From contig NZ_JGZD01000009.1 of the NCBI RefSeq assembly GCF_000741645.1, forward strand, positions 248,001 to 312,000: a DNA stretch of 64,000 bases, given 5' to 3'. The translations under genes and the position numbers were made by a program. The notes beneath the pieces are model-generated. The model had not been told where the DNA came from, searched no databases, and saw nothing but the letters and a program-made list of their open reading frames with translations. The stretch comes from Bifidobacterium minimum. GTDB taxonomy: Bacteria > Actinomycetota > Actinomycetes > Actinomycetales > Bifidobacteriaceae. Of this stretch, positions 8,998 through 19,900 are shown piece after piece (within the stretch, counting starts at the first letter, position 1; every line of letters starts with the position of its first letter).

Positions 8998-10089
8998 ATG
9001 GCGGGCGATGATCCGATGGACGATGATGAGCGTGATGAGGGACGTGTGATCCGTCTCCGTGACGGCCATCCCGTCGTCAGGGCCACGGTGGTTCTGACGG
9101 TCGATCCCCGGTCTCTTGCGGACGTTGCGCGGGATGCGACGGTCATGGGCGATGCTTCGTCGGGCGTTGCCGCAGTGGACGGTGCTGCGGGTGTCGCCGC
9201 GGCGGGTGGCGCTGCGGACGTCCACGGCACTGCGGATACGCGTGACGTGATTCGGAGGTTCGCCCGGGGACTGGAGGCGTCCGTCGTCCTCTCCCATCGT
9301 GATCCGGCGATGGCTGCGGTGGTCGGAACCATTGGGCCGGACGACGTGGACGTCAGAATCACTGTCGGCGACGGTGACGTGGACGGCGGTATGGGCGGAT
9401 CCGCGGGTGTCCGCGAGGATGCCCCGCGTCCTCATGAGACCTCCGTGACGGATCGGTCCCGAGCGGCCGTCGGAATGGTGCGGTCCGGTCGGCAGACCCC
9501 TGACCGTGATGGCCGGGCGATACTGTCGCTGATCTCCTGCGCCCCGGACGCCGAGAGGTTCTTCCGTTCGGCGGTGGTCACTCTTGACGCGATACCGGGG
9601 AACCAGGTCGAGGGAATATCCGCGTTGTATCACGTCAGCGCGGTCGATGGGCCCGATTCCATGACGACGGTCGTCGCGTTGTCCACGCATATGACCGTCC
9701 GTGAACTGGCGAAGGCCGTTCGGGCCATCGGATCCCATGAGGGGACCGACGGCGATATACGGATTATCGACGTGACGTTCCCGCAGGACGGATTCTCTTC
9801 CGGCTCCGGCACCGACTCGTCTTCCGGCACCGGCGCATCGTCCGTGGGCGCGGCCGCCGGCGGCGCGCTGCGTGACGACGATGCCGGCGATGGTCTGGCG
9901 GATGATTCGATCCGACACAGCGCCGTGGTTCTGGTCCCCTGGCTGGACATGGACGTCAACGCCACATTGGATGGCGATCCCGTGTCGTATCTTCTGGCAT
10001 TGTCCGGTGACAGCGACACCGTGGGCATGCTGGCCGATGACTGGGTGTTCCGGGATTCGTCGCGCGACGATGGAGAGGTGTCGCCATGA
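8998..10089 (+). CDS. Degenerate folate-locus protein (FolB/FolK-like remnant)
   Basis: This 363-residue protein lies where the FolB-FolK fusion is expected, between ftsH and the DUF3180 gene. Residues from about 180 resemble HPPK (FolK): LISCAPDAERFFRSAVVTLDAIPGNQVEG, then MTTVVALSTHMTVRELAKAVRAIG, and near the end AVVLVPWLDMDVNATLDG. However, the catalytic stretch of HPPK (normally xPRxLDLDIL) is replaced by DIRIIDVTFPQDG. The N-terminal half is low-complexity (Ala, Gly, Asp, Val) with only faint similarity to FolB. The frame is intact, and it overlaps the next gene by 4 bp (ATGA). I infer a protein that has lost pterin kinase activity, either in decay or with a new role. ATG 8998 was chosen; the gap to ftsH is 8 bp. 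Confidence 0.55.
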   Translation: MAGDDPMDDDERDEGRVIRLRDGHPVVRATVVLTVDPRSLADVARDATVMGDASSGVAAVDGAAGVAAAGGAADVHGTADTRDVIRRFARGLEASVVLSHRDPAMAAVVGTIGPDDVDVRITVGDGDVDGGMGGSAGVREDAPRPHETSVTDRSRAAVGMVRSGRQTPDRDGRAILSLISCAPDAERFFRSAVVTLDAIPGNQVEGISALYHVSAVDGPDSMTTVVALSTHMTVRELAKAVRAIGSHEGTDGDIRIIDVTFPQDGFSSGSGTDSSSGTGASSVGAAAGGALRDDDAGDGLADDSIRHSAVVLVPWLDMDVNATLDGDPVSYLLALSGDSDTVGMLADDWVFRDSSRDDGEVSP

Positions 10090-10769
10090 AGGCTCGACGC
10101 ACACCGTGGTGGTACTACGTCCTTGCGGTGACGCTGGGAGCTGGGGGAGGCGTGTGTCTGGCCTCTCTCGATGACCGGTCGAGGATATCCCTTATCGGTG
10201 CCCCGTGGATCGTTCCGATCGTTCTCGCGATTCTTGGCGTGGTCGTTCTGGTGATGTGCATCCAGGTGCACCAGTACGCCACAACCGATCCTGCGAAGCG
10301 CCGGTCGCGCCTCGACCCCGCCAAGGCGATGATGACCCTCGTTCTCGCCAAATCCCTGGGAATCGCCGGAGCGGCTCTGCTGGGCTGGTATGGCGGGCAG
10401 GCCCTGATGACGATGGGACGGTCGGAGGCGCCCTATTACGGCGATGCGGTCACGCAGTGCGTGGTCACGGCGGCGGTCTGCCTTGCGGATATGAGCATCG
10501 GCATCATCGGTGAGTGGCTGTGCCAGATACCTCCGGCGGATGGCCCGGAGAATCCCCATCGCATCGATCCGCGGAAGAAATCCATCACCCGGACGGCAGC
10601 AGGCGTCGAATCCCGAATGTCCTCCCGCGACACCCGTTCATCGGGTGCGGCCGCGCAGCCGGATGCCGCTACGACAACAAATGGCGGCGTGACGACGAAT
10701 GCCACTGTGACGAGGGATACCGCCGTGACGAGGGATGGTGCTGCGACGAGGGATGTCACGCCGCGCTAG
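10086..10769 (+). CDS. DUF3180 family membrane protein
   Basis: This 227-residue protein has four predicted membrane helices in the first 150 residues (YYVLAVTLGAGGGVCLASL, PWIVPIVLAILGVVVLVMCI, LAKSLGIAGAALLGWYGGQAL, CVVTAAVCLADMSIGIIGEW). The conserved ARRTPWW start and DPAKAMMTLVLAKS-type loop match DUF3180, which in actinobacteria sits right after folK and has no assigned function. The C-terminal 60 residues are a hydrophilic tail with a repeated TRD unit (VTRDTAVTRDGAATRD), derived from a tandem DNA repeat. It is translationally coupled to the FolK-like gene (ATGA). Its stop codon overlaps the frame-corrected end of the convergent tesB gene. Confidence 0.75.
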   Translation: MKARRTPWWYYVLAVTLGAGGGVCLASLDDRSRISLIGAPWIVPIVLAILGVVVLVMCIQVHQYATTDPAKRRSRLDPAKAMMTLVLAKSLGIAGAALLGWYGGQALMTMGRSEAPYYGDAVTQCVVTAAVCLADMSIGIIGEWLCQIPPADGPENPHRIDPRKKSITRTAAGVESRMSSRDTRSSGAAAQPDAATTTNGGVTTNATVTRDTAVTRDGAATRDVTPR

Positions 10770-11670
10770 TCGCGTGGAACGCGGATCATGGCCTCCTGCG
10801 CCATGGTGGCGACAAGATCACCGTCGCGGTCGTAGACCTTGGCGGTTCCCAGCCTCGGCCATGCGCGGCCGTCGGGGTGTCCTGAACGTAGAGAAGCCAG
10901 TCGTTGATGTCGACGTCACGGTACCACCACATGGAATGATCCAATGAGGCGAAGGAGATCCCCGGCGTGGCTATGCTCAGACCCGCCCTGCGCAGGACCG
11001 GCTCCATCATGACCTGATCGCACTGCAGCGCGAGCATGGCACGGTGCATGGCCTGCGGAAGGTCCACGTGACCATCGGCACGCATCCACACCATCTGCCG
11101 TCCGCTGTCGCGGGCGACGCTGTCCTTGTCCACGCCCAGCATGACGGTCGGCGAGATGTGGCGGATGTCGAAGGGGGAGCGTTGCGCGTAGAAGTCGGCG
11201 AAGGCCGATTTGCCGGCGTAGGGGGCCATCAGCTCCTTCGCGCTGGTGAGGGTGTCGGGGTCGGGAGTGTCCTCGGGCATGGGATCGGCGAACTCCACGC
11301 CGCTTTGTCCGGTTTTCTGGAAGCTGGCGATGGCCGTGAGGATGGCTCCCTGCGATTGGGTGACGTTCACCCGTCTCGCGGAGAAGGAGCGTCCGTCCCG
11401 AAGCGTCTCCACGTCGAACAGGAGATCCTGACGGATGTCCCCCGGGGCGATGAAGTAGCCATGGATCGAATGCGGGAGACGGTCTCCCTCAACGGTCTTC
11501 GACGCGGCGATGATGGATTGGGCGATGACCTGTCCCCCATATACCCTGCCCGTCGGAAAGTAGAGGCTTTCGCCGTTGATGTAGGTATGGTCGCGATACC
11601 GTGAGGGGTCCCCCAAACGCAGCACCTGGGCCACATGCGTCAGTGGTGTGGCCTTGTCGGCTTCAGTCAT
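10766..11670 (-). pseudogene. tesB: Acyl-CoA thioesterase II, 3' frameshift
   Basis: TesB hydrolyses acyl-CoA to free fatty acid and CoA in the cytosol with a double hot-dog fold. The frame from ATG 11670 shows GGQVIAQ, HSIHGYFIAPGD, the first hot-dog, and in the second half SLDHSMWWYRDVDINDWLLYVQDTPTAAHGRG. After that point the annotated-length frame turns into an arginine/proline-rich tail ending at 10786. The neighbouring frame instead gives AKVYDRDGDLVATMAQEAMIR followed by TAG at 10766-10768, which is the usual TesB ending. So one base was lost or gained near 10880. The missing strand carries part of the active-site core, so activity may be lost; a sequencing error is also possible. GAGGAA precedes the start. 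Confidence 0.8.
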
Positions 11671-11794
11671 GCTGTTCCTCGATTCCTGTTCGTGGATCTC
11701 CGGGAGGTCCATGTCCGGTCGCGTGCGGCGTCGCCGGGCTCCAATCGCCCTGGCCTTATGATCCGTAGTCTATCGGGGCAAGGTAAAGGACGAT

Positions 11795-11859
11795 TGGCGT
11801 CATGTAACGAACGGTCGTCGCTCCGCAGCGGCGTGGCAGCCGTTCGTTACATGACGCCA
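11795..11859. terminator. Long perfect hairpin between ettA and tesB
   Basis: The 20-bp arm TGGCGTCATGTAACGAACGG (11795-11814) is repeated as its exact reverse complement at 11840-11859 with a 25-nt loop. It lies between the ettA stop and the tesB start, both on the reverse strand. It could terminate ettA transcripts, although there is no strong U-run, or act as an RNA element in front of tesB. Confidence 0.55.
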
Positions 11860-11878
11860 GGGACGTGCCTGGATATGT

Positions 11879-13555
<1,677 letters not shown>

Positions 13556-13860
13556 ATAATACCTAACTACTTAGGAAACGTTGATTTTCCAACGTTTTGC
13601 GGGACCTGGACTCCGTAATGACACAAATTAAAATGACACAACCGTCTACGGGGTGTCCCGGACGGCCCGTTTTGTGTCATCCGCCGTTTGTTTTCCCGTG
13701 TCATCCTGGTGTCTGTCCACGCAAAAGCACTTTGTGGATTATCCCATATCCCATCGTCATGCCGCAACAGTGGAGTGGGGTCTGATTCAACGGCATGCTC
13801 ATAAAACATGAGCCATGGTAGCCGTGGTTTTAGCATCGTCTGTCCGCCAGACGGTGGATT
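13556..13860. other. Intergenic island edge with TGACACAA repeats
   Basis: No convincing gene is seen in these 305 bp. It carries the octamer TGACACAA twice on the plus strand (near 13621 and 13635) and again inverted as TTGTGTCA near 13674. It also has a small hairpin GCTCAT-AAAAC-ATGAGC around 13796. The same octamers occur at the other island edge (25.43-25.49 kb). Repeated short boxes like this are seen at ends of IS21-type elements, so these may be remnants of one; this is inference. Confidence 0.4.
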
Positions 13861-13928
13861 CTAGTGGTGGTTGCAACACCTGAGGTTTGAGCGGCCTTCC
13901 ATGGCCGCGTTGTCGGTTGTTGGGGTTG

Positions 13929-15200
13929 TCACGCGGCGTCGAGCAGTTCGATGATCTTCTCGCTTGGTTTCATGAAGCCGAGGGTTTTGCGTGGCCGGTC
14001 GTTGAGTTCCTCGGCGACCGCGTCGAGGTAGTCCTCCGGGTAGGCGGATAGGTCGGTGCCTTTGGGGGGAAGCGCTGGCGCAGGAGCCCGTTGGTGTTCT
14101 CGTTAGTGCCGCGCTGCCAGGGGAGTGCGGGCCGCAGAAGTAGACGGCCATGTCCAGTGCCGTGGTGATCCGTTTGTGCAGGGCGAGCTCGCTTCCCTGG
14201 TCCCGGGTCAGGCTGTTGCGCAGGAGTTTGGGCAGGTGCTGCATCTTGTCGATGATGGCCTGTTGGACGTGTTCGGCGTCGTGCCCGTCGGGCAGGTGCA
14301 GCAGGATCGTGAACCTGGTGGTGCGCTCGACGAGCGTGCCGATCGCGCTTTGGTTTTTGGCGCCGGTGATCAGGTCGCCCTCCCAGTGTCCGGGCACGGC
14401 GCGGTCCTCTATCTCGGCCGGCCGTTCGCCGATCATGACCATGGGCTCGCGGAACCGGGGTTTGCGCCCGCCGTCGCCCTGTGGCTTGCGCTTGGTCCGG
14501 CCTTGCCCCATGGCGCGTTTCAGCTCCTGCTTGAGTTCGCCCCTGGCCTGCAGGTAGATGGCCTGGTGGATCGTCTCGACGCTCGCGTGCATATCCCATT
14601 ATCCGGGAAGTCGGCACGTAGCCTGCCGGCGATCTGCTCGGGACTCCAATGCCTGCGAGGTCCTTCGAGGATCTCCCTCCACAACGGCGTGCCTTCGGCG
14701 GCCTTCCTCGGTTTGGGCCGTTTGGGCCGGTCAGCCGCCTTCTGCTGGGACCGGTAGGGCTCGTAATCGCCGGACTCGGGATTCCTGTTGCGCTCGACCT
14801 CGCGGCTGACCGTGCCGGGATCGCGGCCCAGCAGCCGCGCGATGGCGCGGATCGAATCGCCCAGGCGCAGCCGGTCGGCGATCAGGATGCGCTCCTCCTG
14901 ATTGAGGTAGCGCGCGTGGATCCGTTTGGGTTTGTCCATGGTGGAACGATACCAGTCCATGCTTGCCTTTTCGTTCCTCCCGGTGGCGCGGGTGCGCCCG
15001 TTGCGCCATACCTTGCCGGCGCGCTTGGAGACCCCGACCGCATGGGCGGCCTGGGTGAAGTTCATGCCCTCCTCGTCCAGCAGACGCACGTACTCCTCGC
15101 GCCTCGCCGCGCACATCAGCTTCCTCGTCGGATATTCGACGCCGTTGAACGTCCAACGGCGTTCCCCGCCACGGTCTTCGTTTCGGTGGCTCCTGGTCAC
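13929..15200 (-). pseudogene. IS30 transposase, frameshifted and separated from its RBS
   Basis: Read from GTG at 15200, the protein has an N-terminal helix-turn-helix part (FTQAAHAVGVSKRAGKVWRNG), then the IS30 second HTH region (YLNQEERILIADRLRLGDSIRAIARLLGRDPGTVSREVERN) and WSPEQIAGRL. The frame is then lost near 14600 and resumes in another frame with the DDE core: GHWEGDLITG, LVERTTRF, LTRDQGSELALH. It shifts again near 14120 (WQRGTNENTNGLLRQ) and once more before the end, FMKPSEKIIELLDAA, with TGA at 13929-13931. At least three frameshifts make it inactive. The RBS AAGGAGGG now lies at about 16620, beyond the inserted IS256. Confidence 0.85.
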
Positions 15201-15201
15201 C

Positions 15202-16606
15202 GGGACTGTCCATTTATGTGTGTAACTGGCTTTGATCGCCGATCGTGTTGATTGGCGGGGAAGGCCGGTGAGTATGCCGACTGAGACAATGGCTGGTATG
15301 ACAGCCAAAAATAACGAGAACCAGACGCGTTCGGCGGAGATGGATGCCGCCGTGCAGCTGGTGCGCCAGGCCAGGGAGCAAGGGCTGGCGTTGACTGGGC
15401 CGCGTGGCCTGTTGAAGCAGTTCACCAAGACGGTGCTGGAGACCGCGTTGGACGAGGAGATGAACGAGCACCTCGGTCGCGTTAAGCACGAGAAAACGTT
15501 GGACGGTCGTGCGAAGAATGCACGTAATGGCACCACGAGTAAGACGGTGACGACCGATGCGGTCGGCCCGGTCGAGATCACGGTGCCGCGTGATCGGGAT
15601 GCCTCGTTCGAGCCGGTGATCGTCAGGAAACGGCAGCGCCGCTTGAATGATGTGGATGAGGTGGTGCTTTCCCTGTACGCGAAAGGTTTGACGACCGGGG
15701 AGATCAGCGCGCACTTCCAGGAGATATACGGGGCGTCCGTCTCGAAGGAGACGATCAGCCGGATCACCGACCGGGTGGTCGAGGAGATGAACGAGTGGTC
15801 CTCGAGGCCGCTGGACCAGGTGTATGCGGCGATCTTCATCGACGCGATCGTGGTCAAGGTGCGTGACGGGCAGGTCGCCAACCGGGCGTTCTACGCGGCC
15901 ATCGGCGTCGGCCTGGATGGTAACCGGGACGTGCTCGGCATCTGGGGGTCACCCGCGTCGGAGGGCGCGAAATACTGGCTTTCGGTGTTGACTGATCTGA
16001 AGAACCGGGGTGTGGCGGACGTGTTCTTCCTTGTCTGTGATGGTTTGAAGGGCCTGCCCGACGCGGTGGAAACGGTCTGGCCGCTGGCGATCGTGCAGAC
16101 CTGTGTCATCCACCTGATGCGCAACACGTTCAGGTACGCGTCGAAGAAGGACTGGGATGCGTTGAAACGCGACGTGAAACCCATCTACACTGCCGCCACA
16201 CCAACGGCGGCCGAGACCGCACGCGATCAGATGCTCGACCACTGGTCAAAGAAGTATCCGGCTATCAGGAGTCTGTGGCTCAACGCGTGGGAACGGTTCA
16301 TTCCATTCCTGGACTACGACGTGGAGATCCGCAAGGTCATCTGCTCGACCAACGCGATCGAGAGTCTGAACGCTCGGTTCCGCCGCTCCATACGCGCCAG
16401 GGGGCACTTCCCCAACGAGCAGGCCGCCCTCAAATGCCTCTACCTGACCGTCCGCTCCCTGGACCCGACCGGCAGAGGTCAGGTACGATGGATGACACGA
16501 TGGAAGCCCGCATTGAACGCGTTCGCCATCACCTTCGCCGACCGCTGGCCGGACGGAGACAACCAATAATGAAAACCGCCAGTTACACACTTAATGAGAT
16601 AGTCCC
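15202..16606 (+). mobile_element. IS256 family insertion sequence (apparently intact)
   Basis: The element is 1405 bp. Its terminal inverted repeats begin GGGACT and share GTGTGTAACTGGC about 15-17 bp in from each end. It is flanked by a perfect 8-bp target duplication, TGGTCACC, at 15194-15201 and 16607-16614, the size expected for IS256. The insertion site spans the GTG start codon of the IS30 transposase. Its own transposase is uninterrupted, so it may be mobile. Confidence 0.93.
15298..16569 (+). CDS. IS256 (mutator-type) transposase
   Basis: This DDE transposase of about 423 residues cuts and joins the IS256 ends. Typical family segments appear in order: ALDEEMNEHLGR, the RNGTTSKTV region followed by VEITVPRDRDASFEPVIV, LSLYAKGLTTGEISAHFQEIYGASVSKETIS, then IFIDAIVVKVRDGQVANRAFY (first catalytic Asp), FFLVCDGLKGLPDAVETVWP (second Asp) and CSTNAIESLNARFRRSIRARGHFPN (catalytic Glu). 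Length and motifs are complete. The start at 15298 (MTAKNNENQ) is chosen; in-frame ATG 15274 and TTG 15232 lie upstream. GC content and codon use are close to those of other bifidobacterial IS genes. Confidence 0.93.
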   Translation: MTAKNNENQTRSAEMDAAVQLVRQAREQGLALTGPRGLLKQFTKTVLETALDEEMNEHLGRVKHEKTLDGRAKNARNGTTSKTVTTDAVGPVEITVPRDRDASFEPVIVRKRQRRLNDVDEVVLSLYAKGLTTGEISAHFQEIYGASVSKETISRITDRVVEEMNEWSSRPLDQVYAAIFIDAIVVKVRDGQVANRAFYAAIGVGLDGNRDVLGIWGSPASEGAKYWLSVLTDLKNRGVADVFFLVCDGLKGLPDAVETVWPLAIVQTCVIHLMRNTFRYASKKDWDALKRDVKPIYTAATPTAAETARDQMLDHWSKKYPAIRSLWLNAWERFIPFLDYDVEIRKVICSTNAIESLNARFRRSIRARGHFPNEQAALKCLYLTVRSLDPTGRGQVRWMTRWKPALNAFAITFADRWPDGDNQ

Positions 16607-16656
16607 TGGTCACCTGACCCTCCTTGCGGTAGGTCAGGTGTTGCAACGATCACTAG

Positions 16657-16969
16657 AACTCGCCGGGGTGCTAAGTCCGCCGTTGATGCAGACGGCAACG
16701 TGCTCGCCGCTTATGCTTCCCATGTCGCCTTGCAGAAGGCAGAACGCCCTGTTGCTCCCAAGCCTGCCAAGCCAGGCCCGGGTGCGAATGTTCCCCCTGC
16801 TGCTTCGAATTCTTCCGGATTCAACGGCCGGATGGGAAAAACCGGTAGCGCCGTGATGGTCATCGTCTTCGCCATGCTGTGCTTGGTCGGTGTCGGATTG
16901 GTATTGAAGAAATTCGGTCGTGGCCAAGCGTTGCTCGCAGCCTTTTCCGAAAAGGCGGTGCGTCGATGA
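16657..16969 (+). pseudogene. 3' remnant of a cell-wall surface protein gene
   Basis: The open frame continues out of the IS30 end and codes for about 100 residues. These include AVDADGNVLAAYASHVALQKAE, a Pro/Lys/Ala-rich wall-spanning stretch (PVAPKPAKPGPGANVPPAAS), MGKTG, a hydrophobic helix (AVMVIVFAMLCLVGVGLVL) and a positively charged tail. This layout is that of a C-terminal membrane or sortase anchor, although the canonical LPxTG is replaced by RMGKTG. The 5' part is absent, removed by the IS30 insertion or an associated deletion. The stop overlaps the start of the next gene (ATGA), so the two were once one operon of surface proteins. Confidence 0.65.
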
Positions 16970-19900
16970 ACATGACAACGCTTCGTAAAGGATTTGCCGT
17001 GGCCGTAGCCACGGTACTTGCCGCATCCATGAGCTTCATGATGGTGCCAAAGAACAAGGCGTACGCCGCCAACATCACCCCAACCGCAGGCAGCATCTCC
17101 GCACAGGTGCTCAGCCGAGTGCCCGCCGTGGAAAGCGCCGTCGGACGTACCATCGCCGTCAAGGGCACCGTACCGGTGAAAGGTTTGGCGGGCAAACAAT
17201 CTGCGTTGGTACGCGTCAGCGTATTCGGTGCCGCGCAAGACACGGTGGTGAATGTGACTGGCACTCCGGCTCTGAGCGTCACATCCGGACATGATGCTTC
17301 GGCCACGGTGCTCGCCCCCGTATCAAACGGTACAATCGCGGTTGCCGCAGATCATGACGCCACCATACGCGTGGAAGTACTTGCCACATTTGCGGATACC
17401 GAAAACGCGCCAGGCATGACCAAGGCTCTGGCTACGCCGACCACCCGCGCAGCAGTCGCGCTGGCCGAAACGGCTGCCCCGGTCGCCATCAACGGTTTGG
17501 GCGGCGTGCCCTCCGACGATGTGCGCGCAGCATATGTCACTGCGGACATCACCCTGCCGGCCGCAGGCAATGTGACGCTCGGTGGTCAGCAGCTTTCATT
17601 GCCTGCCGGCCGTAGCCTCGTTTCCACCATTGTGGTGCCCGATGCGCAAACCGGTGCGGTGAACGTGACTTCCTCCGTTGGCGGCAGTGCGACGCTGACG
17701 GTGCGTGGTTGGGTCAGTGGTTCGGCCGCCCAAACCGAACACGCGAACGTGAAAGGCAGCTTCGTGCCCGCGACGAACGCCGCATGGCAGAAGATCTCCG
17801 CCACCGACACCGCCAACGGGTCGGTGAACCTGCCTGGTTCCGCGGATAAGCAGTTCACCGTCGCCTTGGTCAGCGCCAGCCAGGATACTTCGCTGGCCGA
17901 CGGAACACAGCGCGAGCGTACCTTCGTGGATGTTGGCGAAAGCATTCGAGGACGATCCCATGGCGTAGTGGTTGATGCGTCGAACGGTGCACTGCCGCAG
18001 CTTGAAGTCGTGGAGAATCCGCAGGGCGCGGCCACCGTGGCTGCACGCGGCGAAGCCATTACCGGCCACGTGCTCGCCTTGGGTGATGTTTTGGGCGATG
18101 CGGTGCAAGGCGGTACGGCCGACGTGACCATCGAAGCCTCCAACGCCAACAATGGTGCGGTTGATCTTGCACAAGAAGGCAACGTGGAACTCACCGGTAC
18201 GGTGACTTCCGATGCTGCCGTCGACAGCGTGAAGGTGTACGGCAACGGCACGTTGATCGGCACAGCTGCTGTGCAGTACGACGCCACCGGCAAGGCGAGG
18301 TGGAACTTGAACGTGGCTGCGCCGAACAGTGGCGACGTTGATTACAAAGCTGTGGCTGAAACCCGAGGCGATGCCAAGGATGATGCTTCGGTGAAGGTGA
18401 ACGTCACCCTGCCGGATGCGGACGATACCGTGCTCGCATCCGAAACCAAGGTGCTCGACGAAGCGGCGCTCGCCGCCAACCCGGTGCTGGCGTTGACGGA
18501 CAACACCGTGACCTTCGCCAACGAACCCACCTTCGCCATCGGTGACATCATCGTGGCTGGCGTAACCGACAATGCGCCCGAAGGGTTCCTGCGTCGTGTC
18601 AAGGCCATCGAGCACACCGATGCCGGCTGGGTAGTGACCACCGAACTCGGCTCGCTGACGGAAGCGATTCTGCAGACGGATACTGCGCAGGATAAAGCCG
18701 TTATCGATAACGATACGCAGGTGGAAACACCGGCGGGCGACGATGGTCCGGTACAAGCGACCATCACCGATGCGCAGGTACCGAAAACTCAGGCTCAGGC
18801 TTATCGTATGAGCCGTGTGAGTAGCTCTGGAAGCGAGGAACTTGAATCCTCCGCCGGGGTCTCCGTCTCATGCTCGTGGACTTTTGCGAAGACAGAGAAT
18901 AGTAATCCCAACGCCGATGACACTGTGACGAACGGTTGCATGGGCGACGACGATGACGAGGAAAGCAACGGCAATAACAACAGTGGCAATGACACCGACA
19001 CGGATGGAAGTTCGCTTTCCGCAGGCGTCAAGCTTGCGCTTGAGGCTAGTGCGAAATTCGGTCTACGCTTCAAGTTGAAGGTGACATGCGACTGGAATTG
19101 GTTCCTTCCCGACCCGGAGTTGCAGGAGTTTAAGGCCGCTGTCTTCGGTGAGCTCGATGCCAAGCCCTCTGTTGATCTTTTCGCCTCCTACGAGTCCAAG
19201 CCTTTCAAAAAGGAATTGGCAAAGATTAGCCCGGCTCCGGTGAGATTCACCGTGGGGCCGGTCCCGGTGGTAATCAAACCTTCCATCCCGCTGAACCTTG
19301 AAATCACGATTACTGCTGAGGGCAAGGTCAGCTACGCTGTTGAGATCAAGCGCGGCTTCGAAGTGGGGCCTGCCTATTCCAAGGATCGTGGATGGTATCT
19401 GATTTCCGATCCAAGCGAAGATGTGGATTTCAAGAATCCCTGCAACGTCTCGGCATCTGTCGAAGCGGCTTCGCCGGTCAAGCTCAGCCTCGAACCTGAA
19501 ATCATGCTGTACGATACTGCTGGTCCCAAGGTCGAGATGAGTGCTGAGTATAAGCCCAGTATCAAGGTGACGGTCGAAAAGGATGACAACGATCGTCAGA
19601 CTGCTTCGCTGGTGGTCGATCAGAGCACGAAGGTTAAGGCCGCCGCATCCGTGGTTCTTAAACTGCCGGTGATCGATAAGAAACTTGCCGAGTTGGAAGT
19701 GGCGAGTTGGGAGAAGACCTTCGATCTTGAAAAAATCAACATCCAGTTGCATAATTTCGGGGCGTGCTCCACGGATCCCGAGCCGGGTAATGGCGGTAAC
19801 GGCAGTGGTAGCGGTGGTTCCGAGGGAGGTTTGGAGCTCCGCACGGTACAGGGCAAAGTAACCAGCGCGGTTACTGGTCTTCCCATTTCCGGCGCTTACG

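Larger units (their letters stand above)
13861..16656 (-). mobile_element. IS30 family element interrupted by an IS256 element
   Basis: The ends are imperfect inverted repeats: CTAGTGGTGGTTGCAACACC at 13861 and, read inward from 16656, CTAGTGATCGTTGCAACACC. With the inserted 1405-bp IS256 element and its 8-bp duplication removed, the IS30 is about 1.38 kb, a normal length. The exact outer boundary and target duplication could not be fixed. On the right it cuts into a surface protein gene whose 3' part survives. The transposase is broken in several places, so this copy cannot move by itself. Confidence 0.82.

Noticed and set aside
14520..15881. A 453-codon reverse frame joining the IS256 antisense and IS30 start
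   Set aside because: The part above 15201 is antisense of the IS256 transposase; only the part below belongs to IS30.
13861..16656. Target-site duplication of the IS30 element
   Set aside because: The flanking bases (GATT and AACT, or nearby) do not match, so no duplication can be claimed.
16879..16965. Upstream extension of the large surface protein
   Set aside because: The signal peptide begins at 16966 with an ATGA overlap; the extension lies within the preceding gene in another frame.
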